DNA of 64,000 nucleotides from Tillandsia leiboldiana (lineage: Eukaryota; Streptophyta; Magnoliopsida; Poales; Bromeliaceae), in the NCBI GenBank assembly GCA_029204045.2, contig CM055066.1, positions 48,979,863-49,043,862 of the forward strand, read 5' to 3'. Below the pieces are notes generated by a model. That model was not told the origin of the DNA. It made no database searches and saw nothing but the letters and a program-made list of their open reading frames with translations. Shown in pieces: positions 34,151-47,926 of the stretch. Both the position numbers and the translations under genes were made by a program. Each line of letters starts with the position of its first letter. Position 1 is the stretch's first letter.

Positions 34151-34799
34151 CTTTGCCTCAATCCTACCAAAATGTCAGAGGATTGTGATCGATCGACTCA
34201 ACATGAGCCGACCCTAGCAGAGGCGTTCAGGCAAATGACTCGAGCGCTAGATTCTCTCGAGAGAACACAATTGCGTCTCGAGAGAAGCAACCAAGCACGC
34301 CGCACGGTTGAGATGCAGTGTTGGCCGCCGTCGCGGCCTCAAATGATAATACCCTCCGGCTCGAGTCGTTTTTTGCCTGAAATGAGTCGTATCCCAGAAA
34401 TCAACCATGACCTCCCTCCACCCTACCACGGCCATTGCCAACACAATTGACCCCGACGGCGACGGCAACAATAGCAGCACGACCGCAAGGAGTGGCATCT
34501 CTCCAGATGGCTCAGCCACTGGGGGCAGGTCAGCCGCAAACAGTTCCGTACCAGGTAGAGTATAGGTCGATGGTTCAGAACATCGGTCACCAACAGGAAG
34601 CCCTTTGGGGTGTGCCTGCCCCATTGTCCCAGCCAGTCTTTCAGCCTCGGGCCGAAGGCATAAAGAACGAGGGACGAGCCCCAGGTTTGGGACCTGCCCA
34701 GAATCAGGATGGCCAGCTTGGGCCATCATCAGCGAACCTGAGGCTGCCGATGCAGTCTATTCAGACGATGCCAGCAACAACGGCGGCATAGCAGGCCGC
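34151..34799 (+). pseudogene. gag remnant of the Tat-like element
   Basis: The frame from 34121 contains MSEDCDRSTQHEPTLAEAFR and LDSLERTQLRLER, a gag N-terminus with a helical heptad-like stretch; it is open to 34450. A second frame (34435-34791) continues with Pro/Gln-rich sequence. It is cut at 34799 by the LTR that begins at 34800. Only part of gag is left; no protease or pol is found. Confidence 0.55.
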
Positions 34800-37700
34800 T
34801 GTCACGCCCCAGGGTTCGTTTTTGTAAAACTATTTTCAAAAATTTAGGGTCAGTTTAGGAAAACAGAGTTAGTGAAAAATACCATATTTTTTCTTCTTTA
34901 AATCTTTCCCACGGAATGGACAGACCCGCCACAAATACAGACAACCCTATGTTCACACGAACAGAACCTCCCCTGTATTTGCACGGCGTCGCACATTGTA
35001 CAATTTCACAACCACCAATTTCAACTCACACACACACCGTATTCACAGAGGATGCGCATACAACTAAATGATCCTTAAACATGATACTTTAATGTTTTAT
35101 AGTGTCCTTACCACAGATGATGCACATGCACAGGTCACCAAGCATTCCTATCCTTTTGAAAGCATTTCCCACACGAAAATCTTATTTGAAATCTACTGGT
35201 GCAATAAAAACAAAAAAAATTCTTTTTAAAAACAGTTTCCCACACGGAAACATAATCTTTAAAAAAACCGACTACCACGAGGGGTAGAAAATATTTTTAC
35301 AAAAACCACAAAATCATAATGTCAAGAATCCACTAATTAGTCCGTCTAATTGTTCATCAAATCAAACAATCAGACATAAACTGAACCATCGCATCTAAAC
35401 CCATCAACAAGTAAATATAGGGTAAAAAGAAAAACAACTGCAAGGCACTGAATGAAACTCTCGGGACTGCTAAGCTCTCTAGCTATGTCGTCGCCTCACA
35501 TACCATCCCGACCGTCACCTCCCGCAGTACCTGCAACTGGGGGTAGTGAGAAACCATTTAGGGTCTCCCAGTGGGTAACGCAAGCCGACGAAGACGAGCT
35601 GCACTCGCTGGTAGCCGAAAGATAATAATAAGAGGTAAACAGTAATACTACAGTAACATGATATAACATGGAATAAAAGAGTAACATAAGCAACTGTTGC
35701 TACCGTAATAATATGTATGCATCAACCGGACGAACAATCCAAAAATATAAACCCAATCAACCACCATATTGGTCAAAAGACCTCAGAAAAATGTCACGCT
35801 ATGCTCAACCTGGCATGTAACCCTAGCAGGGACCGCATCGGGCAGACGGGTCGAAAGTACGACCACTTCTCCGGAAAAGAATACTCTCTTGCGGTGGATC
35901 AGACCGCTGGTGTACGCGAAATGCACTAAACAAGCTGTGACGATGAATGCAACATGATCAATAGCCAACCATCGGCAAATAGCCGATAACAAGTCCACAA
36001 GAAACGTACCGACCAAGAAGGTCACCCAATCTCATACATGTGGGTCAAACCGACCAAACAGGTCAACCGAATATGATGATAACATCTAATCAAGTACCGC
36101 TCTACTACTCAGTCATAATGAACATGAAAAGAATAACAGTAGAGCAATCAAGTGTGAAATCAAGTGGTGATACGTGCTCAACATGTAAGGTGCGTATAAC
36201 GAATAAAAAGGGAAAGAAGAAACATCGCTGAGCTAGCACCACTGTACCGACTTCGGGTCGAAGTACCCACCTGATTCGGCAAAGCACCTAACTCCCACGA
36301 TACTCCTGATCACGGACCGGACCGGCAAAAGGTCTACCGACTCAACACTAGACTCTACGACTCAAGATCACCCATCTCTCAACCCCAAAATCGTTGGAAG
36401 AAAAAGATCTTTAAACCGGACTCTCGAAGCCCACCGGAAATTCCCGGAACCTCCAAACCGCTCCGAAAGATCTCAATCCACTAAGTCACCCGCCGTCCAA
36501 AAACGCACCAAAACAGGTGTTCGGGCAGCAAACACTAAATTCATAATTATAAAATATAAATAAATATTATTATGCCGAAATAGATCCCCGACATTACCGA
36601 AATCGGCTCCGAAACTCCGATTATGCTCCACGAGGACCGCGAAATGTGGACGAATAGCCCAAAGGGTCCGTGCATGTTGCCTGAGGCAATCCGTGCGATT
36701 TGCATTTTGGATCCTAAATGCTCCAACAATTGCATAAAAAAAATAATTAAAACAAGTAATTATGCTTTTACCACAAACCGAGCTCTTTGGGGGCGAAACG
36801 GGGGCGTGGGTCGATAGATCTTGACGCACGGAACGCCGCGCTCGCTGTCAGAATCAAAGGCGATAACCGAGGAGTGTTCCGGATCAAAAAGAATGCCAAA
36901 ATCCAACTTCGCCGGGGGGGCGGCGCAGCCCGACACGCTAACCGAGGCGATTTCGGGGCTCGGCAGCGTCGCTGCAACGTCCGTGATGAAGAGGAAGCAA
37001 GCTCGGATCAGTCCTCAAGCTGCTGTTAACAGAGAAAGAGATGAAGCTCTGTTAGGGATGGAAGCAGCAAAGGAAAGAGGGAAAAACTGGATTCGGCTCA
37101 CCAGGGAGGAGAGGGTGCCCGGAATCAGGGAAGGAAGAGCAGGTCTGCGCGAGGCTCCCACGCGCACAGGCCCGCGCGGCCCGGGCCTCGCGTGACCTGG
37201 ACCCTACGCGAGCGTGCTGGCCCGCGCAGCAGGGCGCGACTGCGGGCTGCGGGCTGCGGCGGGCTCCCGGTTCCAACACAGGCGGCGCTCGAGGCTGACC
37301 TGGACCACGAGCAGCCTACACGAGCCCTGGGCGGCGGCGGCGGCGGCTCCCACGTGCAGCACGCATGCGGTGATCTGGCGCGCGGCGGCTGCAAGGATGG
37401 GGCGCCTGGCTCTGCCTCCTCTCCGTTTCCGGCTTCGACGGCGGCACGGCGGCGCTCGGATTTAGAGGAGGATGAAGAAGAGCATCTAGGGTCGATGGTC
37501 TTGCGGCTGGGGGGAAGAAGAAAGATTAGGGGTCTAATTAGGGATTACAAAACCCTAATCCTAATCCAACTAAATGTACCCCACTCTTAAAAACAATTTC
37601 GTAAATGATCATTACGTCCCTCAGCATAAATATCTCTTCTTTTAAACCCTAAAATCCACAGTTTCGTTTTCAAAATTTCTTGAAAAGCGTGCAAAAAGGC

Positions 37701-38196
37701 AAGGATATCCCTCTTACGCCTTGATTTCACGAATCCCGGAGCAGTGCTGCAATTTTATTCGAAATCACTAAAATCGAGCTTTTCGGTCCGCTTTTCTTAC
37801 AAAACGTGCAAATCCGGAAGATCCGGACATCGGATTTGAAATCTGATCGCACCACCGTCTTCAGCTCGGCGACGCCGTCCAAGTGAAGATTTTTTTTCCA
37901 AAAATTTCACTGGATTACAAAATTTAATCGTTTACAGATAAAAACTCCCCATTTTTACGATTTTTCGACAAGTTTCATTTTTCACGCTTTTATGTGCAAC
38001 CAACACAGCGAATTCGAAAGCTAACTTGACCACTCCCTTCAGCACGGATTCATCTACATCTTGGTGATTTTATTTCCGAGAAATTATTCTTCAAAGAGCT
38101 GAAAAAGATACCCTCATCAAAATTTCAAAATAAATTGTTTGACTTTTATTCAAATTTTGAAATCACAGAGTCAAATCCTAAAATCCAGACGACACA
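34800..38196 (-). mobile_element. Long LTR (3.4 kb), no matching target duplication
   Basis: On the minus strand it starts TGTGTCGTCTGGAT and ends CTGGGGCGTGACA, the same family as 41728-45102 and 51541-54636 but divergent. Flanks are GCCGC on the left and ATCAC on the right, so no 5-bp duplication. Both flanks are gag sequence, but of two different copies, suggesting that this LTR is a recombination junction and not a simple solo LTR. The small GC-rich frames at 36.8-37.6 kb are not genes. Confidence 0.7.
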
Positions 38197-38602
38197 ATCA
38201 CTGGGGGCAATATAGCCGCAAACCACTCCCGTCCCATTAAAGTATACGCCGATAAGTACGGACGTCGGCCACTGACAGGAAGCCGCTCGGGGTTTACCTA
38301 CCTCACCCCTTCCGACGATTCAACAGTCCCAAACTAAGAACATGAGAGCTAAGGAGCAGGCCCCGACTTTGGGATCTACCCAAAATCAGGCGGGTCAAGC
38401 AACGCCGCCTCCTGTAGACGTAAATCTGGTACAACCGGCAGTCCTGACACCCCCGGCAAGAAGCACCAGGCTACATGCTCAAGAAGAAGAGGTAAAAAAT
38501 GCATTCGGCACAAAGGCCGGGCTGGCAATACGGCCAGCTTTCAGGTACCCACATCCTTCATATAGGGATGTGGATATGGGGCACCCGTACCTGGCCAATT
38601 GA
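38197..38602 (+). pseudogene. Second, diverged gag fragment
   Basis: CACTGGGGGCAATATAGCCG, GACAGGAAGCCGCT and ACTTTGGGATCTACCC align in order with 34510-34700 on the other side of the LTR, at clearly lower than recent-duplicate identity. An 86-codon frame (38342-38602) ends it. Confidence 0.5.
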
Positions 38603-38939
38603 AAAAGGCCGATATTTGGTAAATTCTCGGTTGAAGTAACCGAGGGCATACTTAGGGTCTATTTCACACATGTATATATAGAATTTCGAACTTTTATTGA
38701 ATTTCAAACTTCAAAATTCTCGAGTATTACAACGCTGGCATTACAAAGCATAGAAAATGATATTAAATTTTCATCTCAAGATCAATTTCTAAGTAAATCT
38801 CCAACTCCGAATTTTCAATTTCTATTATATCAGCTGTCTCCAAAAATAAATCAAACTCAGATCTTTCGTTGGTCTTAGCTTTTGCTTCCTAGTAAAATCT
38901 TCACCAATTTCATCATTTGATAAATTTGATCCTCCGACC
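38603..38939. other. LTR-like fragment and unassigned AT-rich sequence
   Basis: TTCTCGAGTATTACA ends at 38731 and matches the terminus at 9518, so 38603-38731 is probably an LTR fragment of that second family. 38732-38939 shows nothing recognisable. Confidence 0.35.
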
Positions 38940-40425
38940 CTATGATAACCCTTTGGATGAAGGGATGTGCGGTTAGAATGATAGTAAGTCCCTAGGCTCT
39001 GTTTGTTTTGAGAACGGGAACGGGAATAGCGGGCTTATCCCCCTTATTCTGCCAAACGCATCTGAAATCGTCTGGTATTGCTTAACCCAGAATAGGGAGA
39101 ATAGCTGGTATAACAAATCCCATCCTATTATTTTACTATAAAATTTTTTACCATATTACCCTTCTTATCTACTTTATCTCATCCCAACATATTATTTTAA
39201 TAAAAACTCTCTCCTCACTCTCTCTCCTCTTCCCTCCTTTCTCTCTTTCCAATACACTCTCATCATCACAAATCCCTCTCTCCTCTCTCTCTTTTCCTTC
39301 ATCCCACCTCCTTTCTCTCTTCCCAATACACTCTCATCATCACAAATTAATATTATAAAATTTTAAATTTATTATTTAAAATAAATATTATAAAATTTAT
39401 TATTTAAAATAAATATTATAAAATTTTAAATCTTAAAATTAAAATGTTGAAATTTTATATTTTAAATTTAAATTTTAATTTGAAAAAATTAAATATTAAA
39501 TTAAATATTATTTTTAAATAATATAATTTAATTATGATTATAATTTTATTTCTATTTTTGTAAACCATTAATCCATTAATTAAAACGAAATAATTAGATT
39601 TTAACAACTTTTATCACATTTTTTTAAACCATTAATCCATTAATTTTAATTTGAAAAAAGTTAACATTAAATTAAATGTAAAAGTTTTAAATAATACATT
39701 TTAATTATGATTATAAATTTATTTTTATTTTCTTAAACCAATAATCCATTAATTAAAATGAGAAAAACGAGTTTAGAAAATTTTAATGACATAATAAAGC
39801 TCGTGGGCAAAAATTTATAAATATTTAGCAAATATACGAATTTTGCGAATTTTAAAAAAAATTTATGTTAAAAATTAATTATTTAAAATTAATATTATAT
39901 AATTGTAAATCTTAAAATTAAAATGTTGAAATTTTATATTTTAAATTTAAATTTTAAGTGAAAAAATTAATTATTAAATTAAATGTATTATTTTTAAATA
40001 ATATATTTTAATTACGATTATAATTTTACTTTTATTTTTTTAAACTATTAATCTATTAATTAAAACGAACTAATCAATTTTTAACAACTTTTATCACATA
40101 TTAACTCTTGGGGGCAAAAAGGTAATTTACCCTTCTTATCCTCTTTATCCCTCCTATTCCCATTAATAAACCAAACACAAATTCTCTTATCCCTAGAACC
40201 ATCCCCAAACGAGATTAAGCTCTAGTTCCCAACTTTATACCTATCCCCGGTTTAGCGGGAACTGGCTTAACCCCGAACCAAACGCAGCCCTAGGGTTTAG
40301 TGGGTGGTTGGAAAAATAGTATAATTTAAAAGATGGAAATGATAAAGGGGTAGATCTAACGGCGAAAAACTTGGTAACACCAAGTGCTTGGTGTTATCGA
40401 TAGCATAATAGTCGGACTTTATAGA
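38940..40425. mobile_element. Micron-like MITE, copy a, split by an inserted element
   Basis: The left part (GGATGAAGGGATGTGCGGTT...) ends at 38994. It resumes at 40290 with TAGGGTTTAGTGGGTGGTTG and ends in ACACCAAGTGCTTGGTGTTATCG and AGTCGGACTT. The same sequence runs uninterrupted in copy b (40427-40632), proving that 38995-40289 is an insertion. The very start of copy a is degenerate. Confidence 0.7.
38995..40289. mobile_element. 1.3-kb PIF/Harbinger-like element nested in a MITE
   Basis: Ends GGCTCTGTTTG and CAAACGCAGCC are inverted repeats with two mismatches. CTA at 38992-38994 and 40290-40292 is the target duplication. GC-rich termini (CGGGAACGGGAATAGCGGG...) enclose a very AT-rich interior with internal direct similarity (39340-39800 against 39860-40080). 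There is no transposase frame, so it is non-autonomous. Confidence 0.75.
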
Positions 40426-40426
40426 A

Positions 40427-40632
40427 CTAGGCTACTATACTATTAATAATACCAAGTTATTAGTGTTATTAAATTTTTGACCCGTGCATGAAGGGATGTG
40501 CGGTTAGGATGATAGTGGGCCCATAGGGTTTAGTGGGTGGTTGGAAAAATAGTATGATCTAACAAAAGGTTAAATCTAACGGCGGAAAATTTGGTAACAC
40601 CAAGTTCTTGGTGCTATCGATAGCATAGTAGA
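40427..40632. mobile_element. Micron-like MITE, copy b
   Basis: It starts AGGCTACTATACTATTAATA and ends GTGCTATCGATAGCATAGTAG; the ends are imperfect inverted repeats, including ACCAAGT/ACTTGGT. The core is GATGAAGGGATGTGCGGTTAG. The Helitron at 40635 inserted just beyond its right end. Confidence 0.75.
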
Positions 40633-40634
40633 TA

Positions 40635-41665
40635 TCTATCTATCTATACCTCTATATGATTTCTCCTATTTCTTGCCACGTGACAAAATTTTCTTTCATT
40701 GGAAATTTTTCGGCTCTTCTCATTCCCAACTCTTAATGAATTAATTATAGACTCTTTCCATTCCCAACCCCCAACTCTTCTCATTCTCAACTCTCAATAA
40801 ATTAATTGTAGACTCTCCCCATTCTCATTCCCAACTCTTAATGAATTAATTCTAGACTCTTCCCATTCTTAACCCCCAACTCTTCTCTCTTCTCTCGCTC
40901 TCCCCCCTTTTGAGTTCTTCTTATTCTTCTTCTTCTCTCACTCTCTCTCTAAGCCACCACCTCCCTCTTCACCATCTTCGTTGGCAATAGAGCTCTTTCC
41001 CTTGACCCCTCACCCTCGATTCTTGCCTCCTCCTTCATGTCGTGGAGAATCTCTAAGCATCCTTGCCCTCCTTCTCCTCATCCAAGGTCAAAATCTCCCC
41101 CGTCTACTCCATGACCACCCTCGCCCAATCCAACTCTCCGTCTTTGAAAATCTTCCACCCCCGACCTCGCCGAAACTCTAGATCCGATCCTCTCCTTCCT
41201 TAGTTGCACGGGGAGCACCGCTCATGATCAACCCCTACCTATCGCCGCCACTGCCACCGCGACCGCCATCGCCAATCAAAATCCTCCACTTCTCTGCCTA
41301 CTCCTCCTCCTCCTCCTCCTCCTCCTCCTCCTCCTCCACCACCGTTGTCGCCGTCACCGTAGTTTATAGAATGTGAGCCCTCTCTCCATCTCTCTCTAAA
41401 TTTCATTACATTCCCATATGTGCCTTAGATTTTAATCCCGAGTGGATTAATATTCTACTCCGATTGCTGCTAATAGATTCTTATATTAGGGTTGAGAATG
41501 ATTGCTTTGTTTTTTTTTATATGTTGGTACGAGAGTTTTAAAACACAGTATTTAAAATTTTTCTATATAATTTTTTTTTTCCGTTTATATTTATGATAAA
41601 AATAAATAAAAAAAAAATTATTTTGATAATATCTACCTGCCGCATCGCGCGGGTAACTACACTAG
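40635..41665 (+). mobile_element. Small non-autonomous Helitron (1031 bp)
   Basis: It starts TCTATCTATCTATACC after A and ends GCCGCATCGCGCGGG (hairpin), then TAACTACA and CTAG before T. Flanking sequence (ATAGTAGATA and TATATATGAG) joins back into MITE-flanking TA sequence, supporting the ends. The interior has three diverged copies of a block containing CCCAACTCTTAATGAATTAAT, a C/T-rich part and a (CCT)n microsatellite (about 41304-41337). The 66-codon frame at 40981-41181 is not recognisable. Confidence 0.75.
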
Positions 41666-41666
41666 T

Positions 41667-44600
41667 ATATATGAGTTCGGCTACTATGTTTTTAAAATTA
41701 CCAAGCAATTGGTGCTGTAAGTTTTCTTGTCACGCCCCGGAGTCGAAACTACGACCCGGGCTCGCGCACAGATCCGCCGCCCATACGGGAAACCCCGCAT
41801 AGATGAAACGTCTAACCTGCAAAAGATAATACTACTACTACTACACAATATCAGAGCCGTAAAATAAACTACTGAAACATAAATGTACAACTCCAAATAG
41901 TACAGAACCTCGCAATACATAAATCTCTCAAAAATAAAACTCTCAAAAGTAACTATCTACTATAATCAAGCAGACTATACTACAAAGCTCCAAAAAGGGT
42001 ACCACTATACTCCAAGGACGGGTAGGAAACTAGCTCGCGACTCCCTCACCTCGAACTGCTGTCTCCGCTCGAACAGAAGCCGGAACAGCTGCCACTGAAA
42101 AACCTGTCACCACAGCGGGTGTGAGAACTACACCATCACGTAGTTCTCAGTGGGTACCGCCACCAAGTCCGACGGTCTGCCCACTAAGTCTACTAGAGGC
42201 ATAAGATAACATGAAAACTGAAATAATGTAAAGATAAGCTGGAAAGAAATCTACAGCTATCATGCCTCTATCTACAATGCTCAAAGGGTGATACGGATGA
42301 AAATGATGCATCGACTCTAATCCAATATACTCAATCAACCTAATCACAGTGACTGCCACATGGGGTCCAGTCAAACCTGCGCCCACCTGCTGTCATTACA
42401 TCCACGAATGACCGAACTTACGTAGGGCGTCCCACACGGACTGCGTCGACAAGTCACGATAGTAAAGTAACAGGCCCAGCTCCGGAGCGGCACTTGAGGG
42501 GCGCGACCCCACCGAGGAAAGTATCCGCACATCTCTGTCGAGCTCAATATGGCTCATGCAGGTTATAATCCAAATCCACGATCCATCAGATCGACAATGT
42601 CCAACTCACAACGCTAACCCACTGGCTGGAGGTACTCAACAACCGGGACCGCCGTCAACCCAACCGGCTCCCAAAACAAAAATCCAACTCCACACACTAA
42701 AACTCGCTGGCTGGAGATACTCTACAGCCACAACAACGAAAGGTCCGAAAACCCCGGAAGACTAATACCTACAACTTCAATCAAACAAGAACAAGCTATA
42801 GGCATAGCCTCCCGTTGTTCTCGACCTGAGAATGAAAACAGCTCTTAGAATCTAGATCACTCGAACTCTCTCAGGTGAAGAAGTTTACAGGAAAATGTGA
42901 TATTTATTACTGAAAACCATTTTCACTCGAACTCCCTCGGGGTGAGGACTAAAAGTAGTTCCTTTTTATAAAACCATCTTAATTTGAGAAAACTCATTTT
43001 AATGATTTTTAGTTCTTTTAGGAAAATCAGTTAGAAAATAAATTTTATTCCCAAACCCCGAAGAGCTAAAGCCTTTCCCCAATCAGACAAGAACAGACTC
43101 CGGCGATCCTTCGACATTTGGAAGGAAAAATATTGGTTTACTGAAATCATGTGTGTCCAAAAAGATTCTGGATTCAAGGTCCTGCTATCACTGGTACACT
43201 ACTACCACGAACACAGTGGCGACAAATAAATCGGAGAACTCGACAATCCGGGACCACCGTTTACCCAAACGGCTCCCGCCACTGGTACAAGACTAGCTAC
43301 ATCTACCATACTCCACTCCGCCCCCAAGCACGAGTGTAACATGCATCCTACACTAAGAGAAATCCCGACCACTCGGCCCACTACCCGGGCGAGGAAAACA
43401 CTATGTCCAGGAATAGAATGTAAAGTGTGGATGTCTAAAGCATAAATAAACCTAGCCTAAGTGAGGATTCTCTACTAGTCTGGTTTACACATGCAAACAT
43501 ATGGTGGGGTTCTAGGTCCAAATTCCAATAATAGAATTTAATTTAACTGAATGTAAATAGGAAACATGATCCAACATGATCTCAAATCATCAAGTAGGAA
43601 ATATCATCTATCACTAACATACTCTTTAACACATCTCACAAACATGCATGCTCACTATCACATAGAATTAGAGAACCGTCCACCGGTTCTGGAGACAAAA
43701 GCAACCCACCTGAAAGCGTGCATCGATCCAAGGTCCAAACTGAACGTGGATAATCCTCAGGTTCCCACGATTCCAACGCACCAAAAATCACTCAAAAATT
43801 ATATAAGCCAAACACTGCGGTAAATCCAAAAATAGTAAAACGATATTGCTGTCGCACATCTGTCCATGAAACAGTGAAATATCACCTACGAGATGACCTC
43901 CAAAAATTCAAATAAAAATATGACTGCGATCCTCGCGAAGCGTAGATGTCGATCGAGTCCTCACGGGCTGAAATTCGATAACCGAGCACCAAGATAAAAA
44001 TCGAACAATCTCATATGTCCAGAAAAATTCCACAGCAGGGAAGGGGTTCAAAGAAGATCTAGAAAACCCACTAAAAACCCAAAACTGAGAGAAACAGTAA
44101 ATACAGAAATCGAAGATTTACTTCTCGCGGAAATGCTGCCGCAAAAATTGGCTAAAAATTCCTTCGGGTCTGTCCAGGGGAGTCCACGGAAGAAACCGCG
44201 ACGGAGAAAACCACCGAAAAGGGAAACGTCGAAGCGCGCCGGAACGGGAAAAACACCGATGTTGTGGACTCCAAAAATTTCCAAAATTCTACAGAAGGTG
44301 GAGGACTTGTAGAAGAAGAACTCTGTCAAAAGAGGAGAACTAAAGGATCTCCAAAAATTCAAAAATAGAGGGAGAGAAGTGGCTTAAATAGGCAAGAGGA
44401 TCAATTGGCAACTCCATTTCGGGCTCCTCACAAAAAAATCCAGCCGAACACGGGACACCGGCGCCCACCAACCAAGGGGCGCCGCGTTCCCGCTCCACGA
44501 AACAGCGGGAGGGGACCCGCTCGTGGGGCACCGCGTGGCGCCCGCGTTTGTTGACGCGGGCGGCCGCCGGCGTGCCGCCGTACATGCTGCCAATCAGCGC

Positions 44601-45266
44601 CCGACACGGCGCTGATTGCGGCGAATCATAGCGCGCCACGTGGCTGGCGCTGCGTTGGCTGCGGTCGGTGCACGCCCACGGCCCGTGGATCGGCCTACCC
44701 GCGCGCCGCGCCTGCCCGCGCTTGCCCCCGGCCGCGCCCGCGCTTGCCCGCACCAGCGCCGCCGCGCTCCGCCGCTTGCCCGTCGCCGCCGGCGCTGTCC
44801 CGGCCGCCAGAACAGTAACCTTGGCCTCGAAATCCGTTTTCGAGCGTTCGGGCTCCGAAAAATATAAGTAAACAGTCCATTTTCATCGTTCTCGCGCGCT
44901 GAGTCCAAATCCGATGTCCGTTTTGCCAAATTTCACTTCTAAAATTTCTCGATGGCATTCGGATAGGTATTTTTAATCCGAATTTTGCGCTGGGTCCAAT
45001 TCTGAAGTCTGATTTGCGCACAACCAACTCTATCACACAACATAGGCCTCCTGAAGCCACAATTCACACTGCAATAGCTCTGCAAAGATCCGGATCATCA
45101 CATTTCTACCGTTAGATTTATTTTTTTGACTAATTTCATCCCTTAGATCATGCTATTCCATCAACCACCCAATAAATCCAAGGGCCTACTATTATCTTAA
45201 TCGTACATCCTTTCATCAAAAGGCTAAAAAACTACAAGCACCATGGTACTTTTAAAAATATGAGAG

Positions 45267-45270
<4 letters not shown>
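41667..45270. mobile_element. Micron-like MITE, copy c, split by a solo LTR
   Basis: The left part, GTTCGGCTACTATGTTTTTA...CAAGCAATTGGTGCTG, lies before 41728. The right part (45103-45270) reads ...CCACCCAATAAATCC, ATCGTACATCCTTTCATC and CCATGGTACTTTT, the complement of the family core, and ends in (TA)n. The interruption is the 41728-45102 LTR with its 5-bp duplication. Confidence 0.7.
41728..45102 (-). mobile_element. Solo LTR, 3375 bp, perfect TTTCT target duplication
   Basis: The minus strand starts TGTGATGATCCGGATC and ends CTCCGGGGCGTGACA. TTTCT at 41723-41727 and 45103-45107 is an exact duplication, so this is a solo LTR left by LTR-LTR recombination. The layout matches 3442-7503: a GC-rich U3 block (44500-44820) with CACGTG, then a TATA-like CCTATTTAAG near 44390. 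A motif near 43665-43695 (AGAGAACCGTCCACCGGTTC) is also present at about 5560 in the first LTR. No gene. Confidence 0.95.
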
Positions 45271-46330
<1,060 letters not shown>

Positions 46331-46335
46331 TTTTT

Positions 46336-46859
46336 TTAGCATAATTCGAGCAAGTCCAGTAGTACTCAAGCTTGGCCCAGGTAATGTAGAGTCAAGTTCG
46401 AACGAGCAAAATATTGAGCCAAACACGAGCTAGCTCGTTCATTTGCCAGCCCTATAGACTTCTCGCTAATTTTTGAAGAAATGAGAGGCCGACAGCAAAA
46501 TAGATGACAAATTGCAATGTTTTAAAGTTTAGGCATGAATTGCAAATAAAAAGAGTACATATGGCTATGGTGTTATTACTCTCTTATTCCAATGTTAACA
46601 AATCCAACAAAATACAAACAAACTTACAAAAAAAGAAAAAAAAAAAAGAAAAAAAGAAAGGTAAACATCAATTTGTCCCTAGCTTAAAGCAATTTTACTT
46701 TGTCATTTTAGTCAAGTTTAGTCCAGGCTTATAATAAAACAAAGTGATATTTTTTCAAACCAAGGAGCATTTTTACCGACTTATAATCTACACAAAAGTA
46801 GAATAACAAAATGACGTTTTTTGCAAACCATAAAGCAGTATAACATAATATTTTCTCAT
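46336..46859. other. Intergenic stretch, nothing recognised
   Basis: AT-rich, with an A-rich run at about 46627-46661. Short frames only. Confidence 0.5.
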
Positions 46860-47165
46860 CCTATGATCTGTACCACCTCATACTCTGCAAAAAGTATTAC
46901 TGTGCTATCTCATTTTACTACGATAAATTTTGACGGTAGAATAAAAATACGATAAATTTTGACGGTAGAACAAAAATAAAATAGAGCAATGCTATCTGTA
47001 CATTCAAAAATAAGTATAAATCATACACTATTCTCATCCAAGAACCTATTCCTTCACACGTTTTATTGGACTCTTATTTTTTGCGTCGTCTAAAGTCTTT
47101 GATGAGTTTAGCTTAAGTTTTACACTCCAATTTGGATGTACAATTAGAATTTCTCAATAAAATAA
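46860..47165 (+). repeat. 300-bp dispersed repeat, second copy at 58568-58877
   Basis: Both copies contain CTCTGCAAAAAGTA, TTCTCATCCAAGA, TTCTTCACACG-like and TTTCTCAATAAAATAACA blocks in the same order and orientation. A 172-bp MITE is nested in each at the same place. This copy has a 31-bp internal duplication (ACGATAAATTTTGACGGTAG twice, about 46920 and 46950). Confidence 0.7.
46984..47155. mobile_element. 172-bp Mutator-type MITE with 9-bp target duplication
   Basis: Ends GAGCAATGCTATCTGTACAT and the complement of GAGAAATTCTAATTGTACAT. The flanks AATAAAATA (46975-46983 and 47156-47164) are a perfect 9-bp duplication, the Mutator hallmark. Length and termini match the MITEs at 59346 and 61695, although the interior differs. 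Confidence 0.75.
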
Positions 47166-47496
47166 CAAGATTATATTCATGGATGCAAGTTTTATTTTCA
47201 TCAATTTTGTTAGACACGTGATCCCACATAATTCATATTTTGAGCAAATAATTTACTTTGTCTTGGCAAGTACCTATTTGCATTAGATTGCAATTATTGG
47301 TCAATCAATATTTCACTACATAAAGTGTAGAAATGGTGATATTTACCACTTGAAAGCAATTATTTCACAATGAATTGTGATATAATCATTACTTAGGAGA
47401 CAGATAATTATTTCGCAATAAATTGCAACAGAATTATTACTTAGTAAGAGGTGGTAAATAACATTTTGTTAAACATTCTGGTATGAGCATATCTTA

Positions 47497-47656
47497 GAGC
47501 CTGTTTGGCCTGACTTTAAATCCAAAAACTCCACTCACCCCACAACAGTGCTTTGTTTGGTCAGCTTTTGCTTACAGCAGAAAATGCACTGCCAAATGGT
47601 CTGAGACAAAAGCAATCGCGCAGCGGAGTGCACTGTTGTGCGGACCTAACAGGCTC
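47497..47656. mobile_element. Tourist-like MITE, 160 bp, TTA target duplication
   Basis: GAGCCTGTTTGGCC at the left and GGACCTAACAGGCTC at the right are inverted repeats. TTA flanks both sides (47494-47496 and 47657-47659), the usual PIF/Harbinger signature. Confidence 0.75.
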
Positions 47657-47926
47657 TTACACTGCAGAAAACACTAAGAGAAAATCCGAAATCTCAACCA
47701 AAGTTTCAGGGCACTAAACATAATAGAAAAGGATTTAGACACCCAAATCATTTCAGTTTTAACCATTTAAGCCAGCCTTATTTGCACCTTTGTGCCAATA
47801 TATACCAAGCTTACATCAGATGATACAGTTTCCTAAAGCAACACAATAGTTAAAATTCCTATTTCCTCTGTTATTTTCGACTTGTCAGTGAATTGAATAT
47901 CACCCTACTGCGGTAAAATTGCTCCT

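Noticed and set aside
36787..37590. Frames of 80-132 codons with Gly- and Arg-rich products
   Set aside because: They lie in the GC-rich U3 part of the LTR at 34800-38196, like the equivalent frames at 6.5-7.2 and 44.4-45.1 kb.
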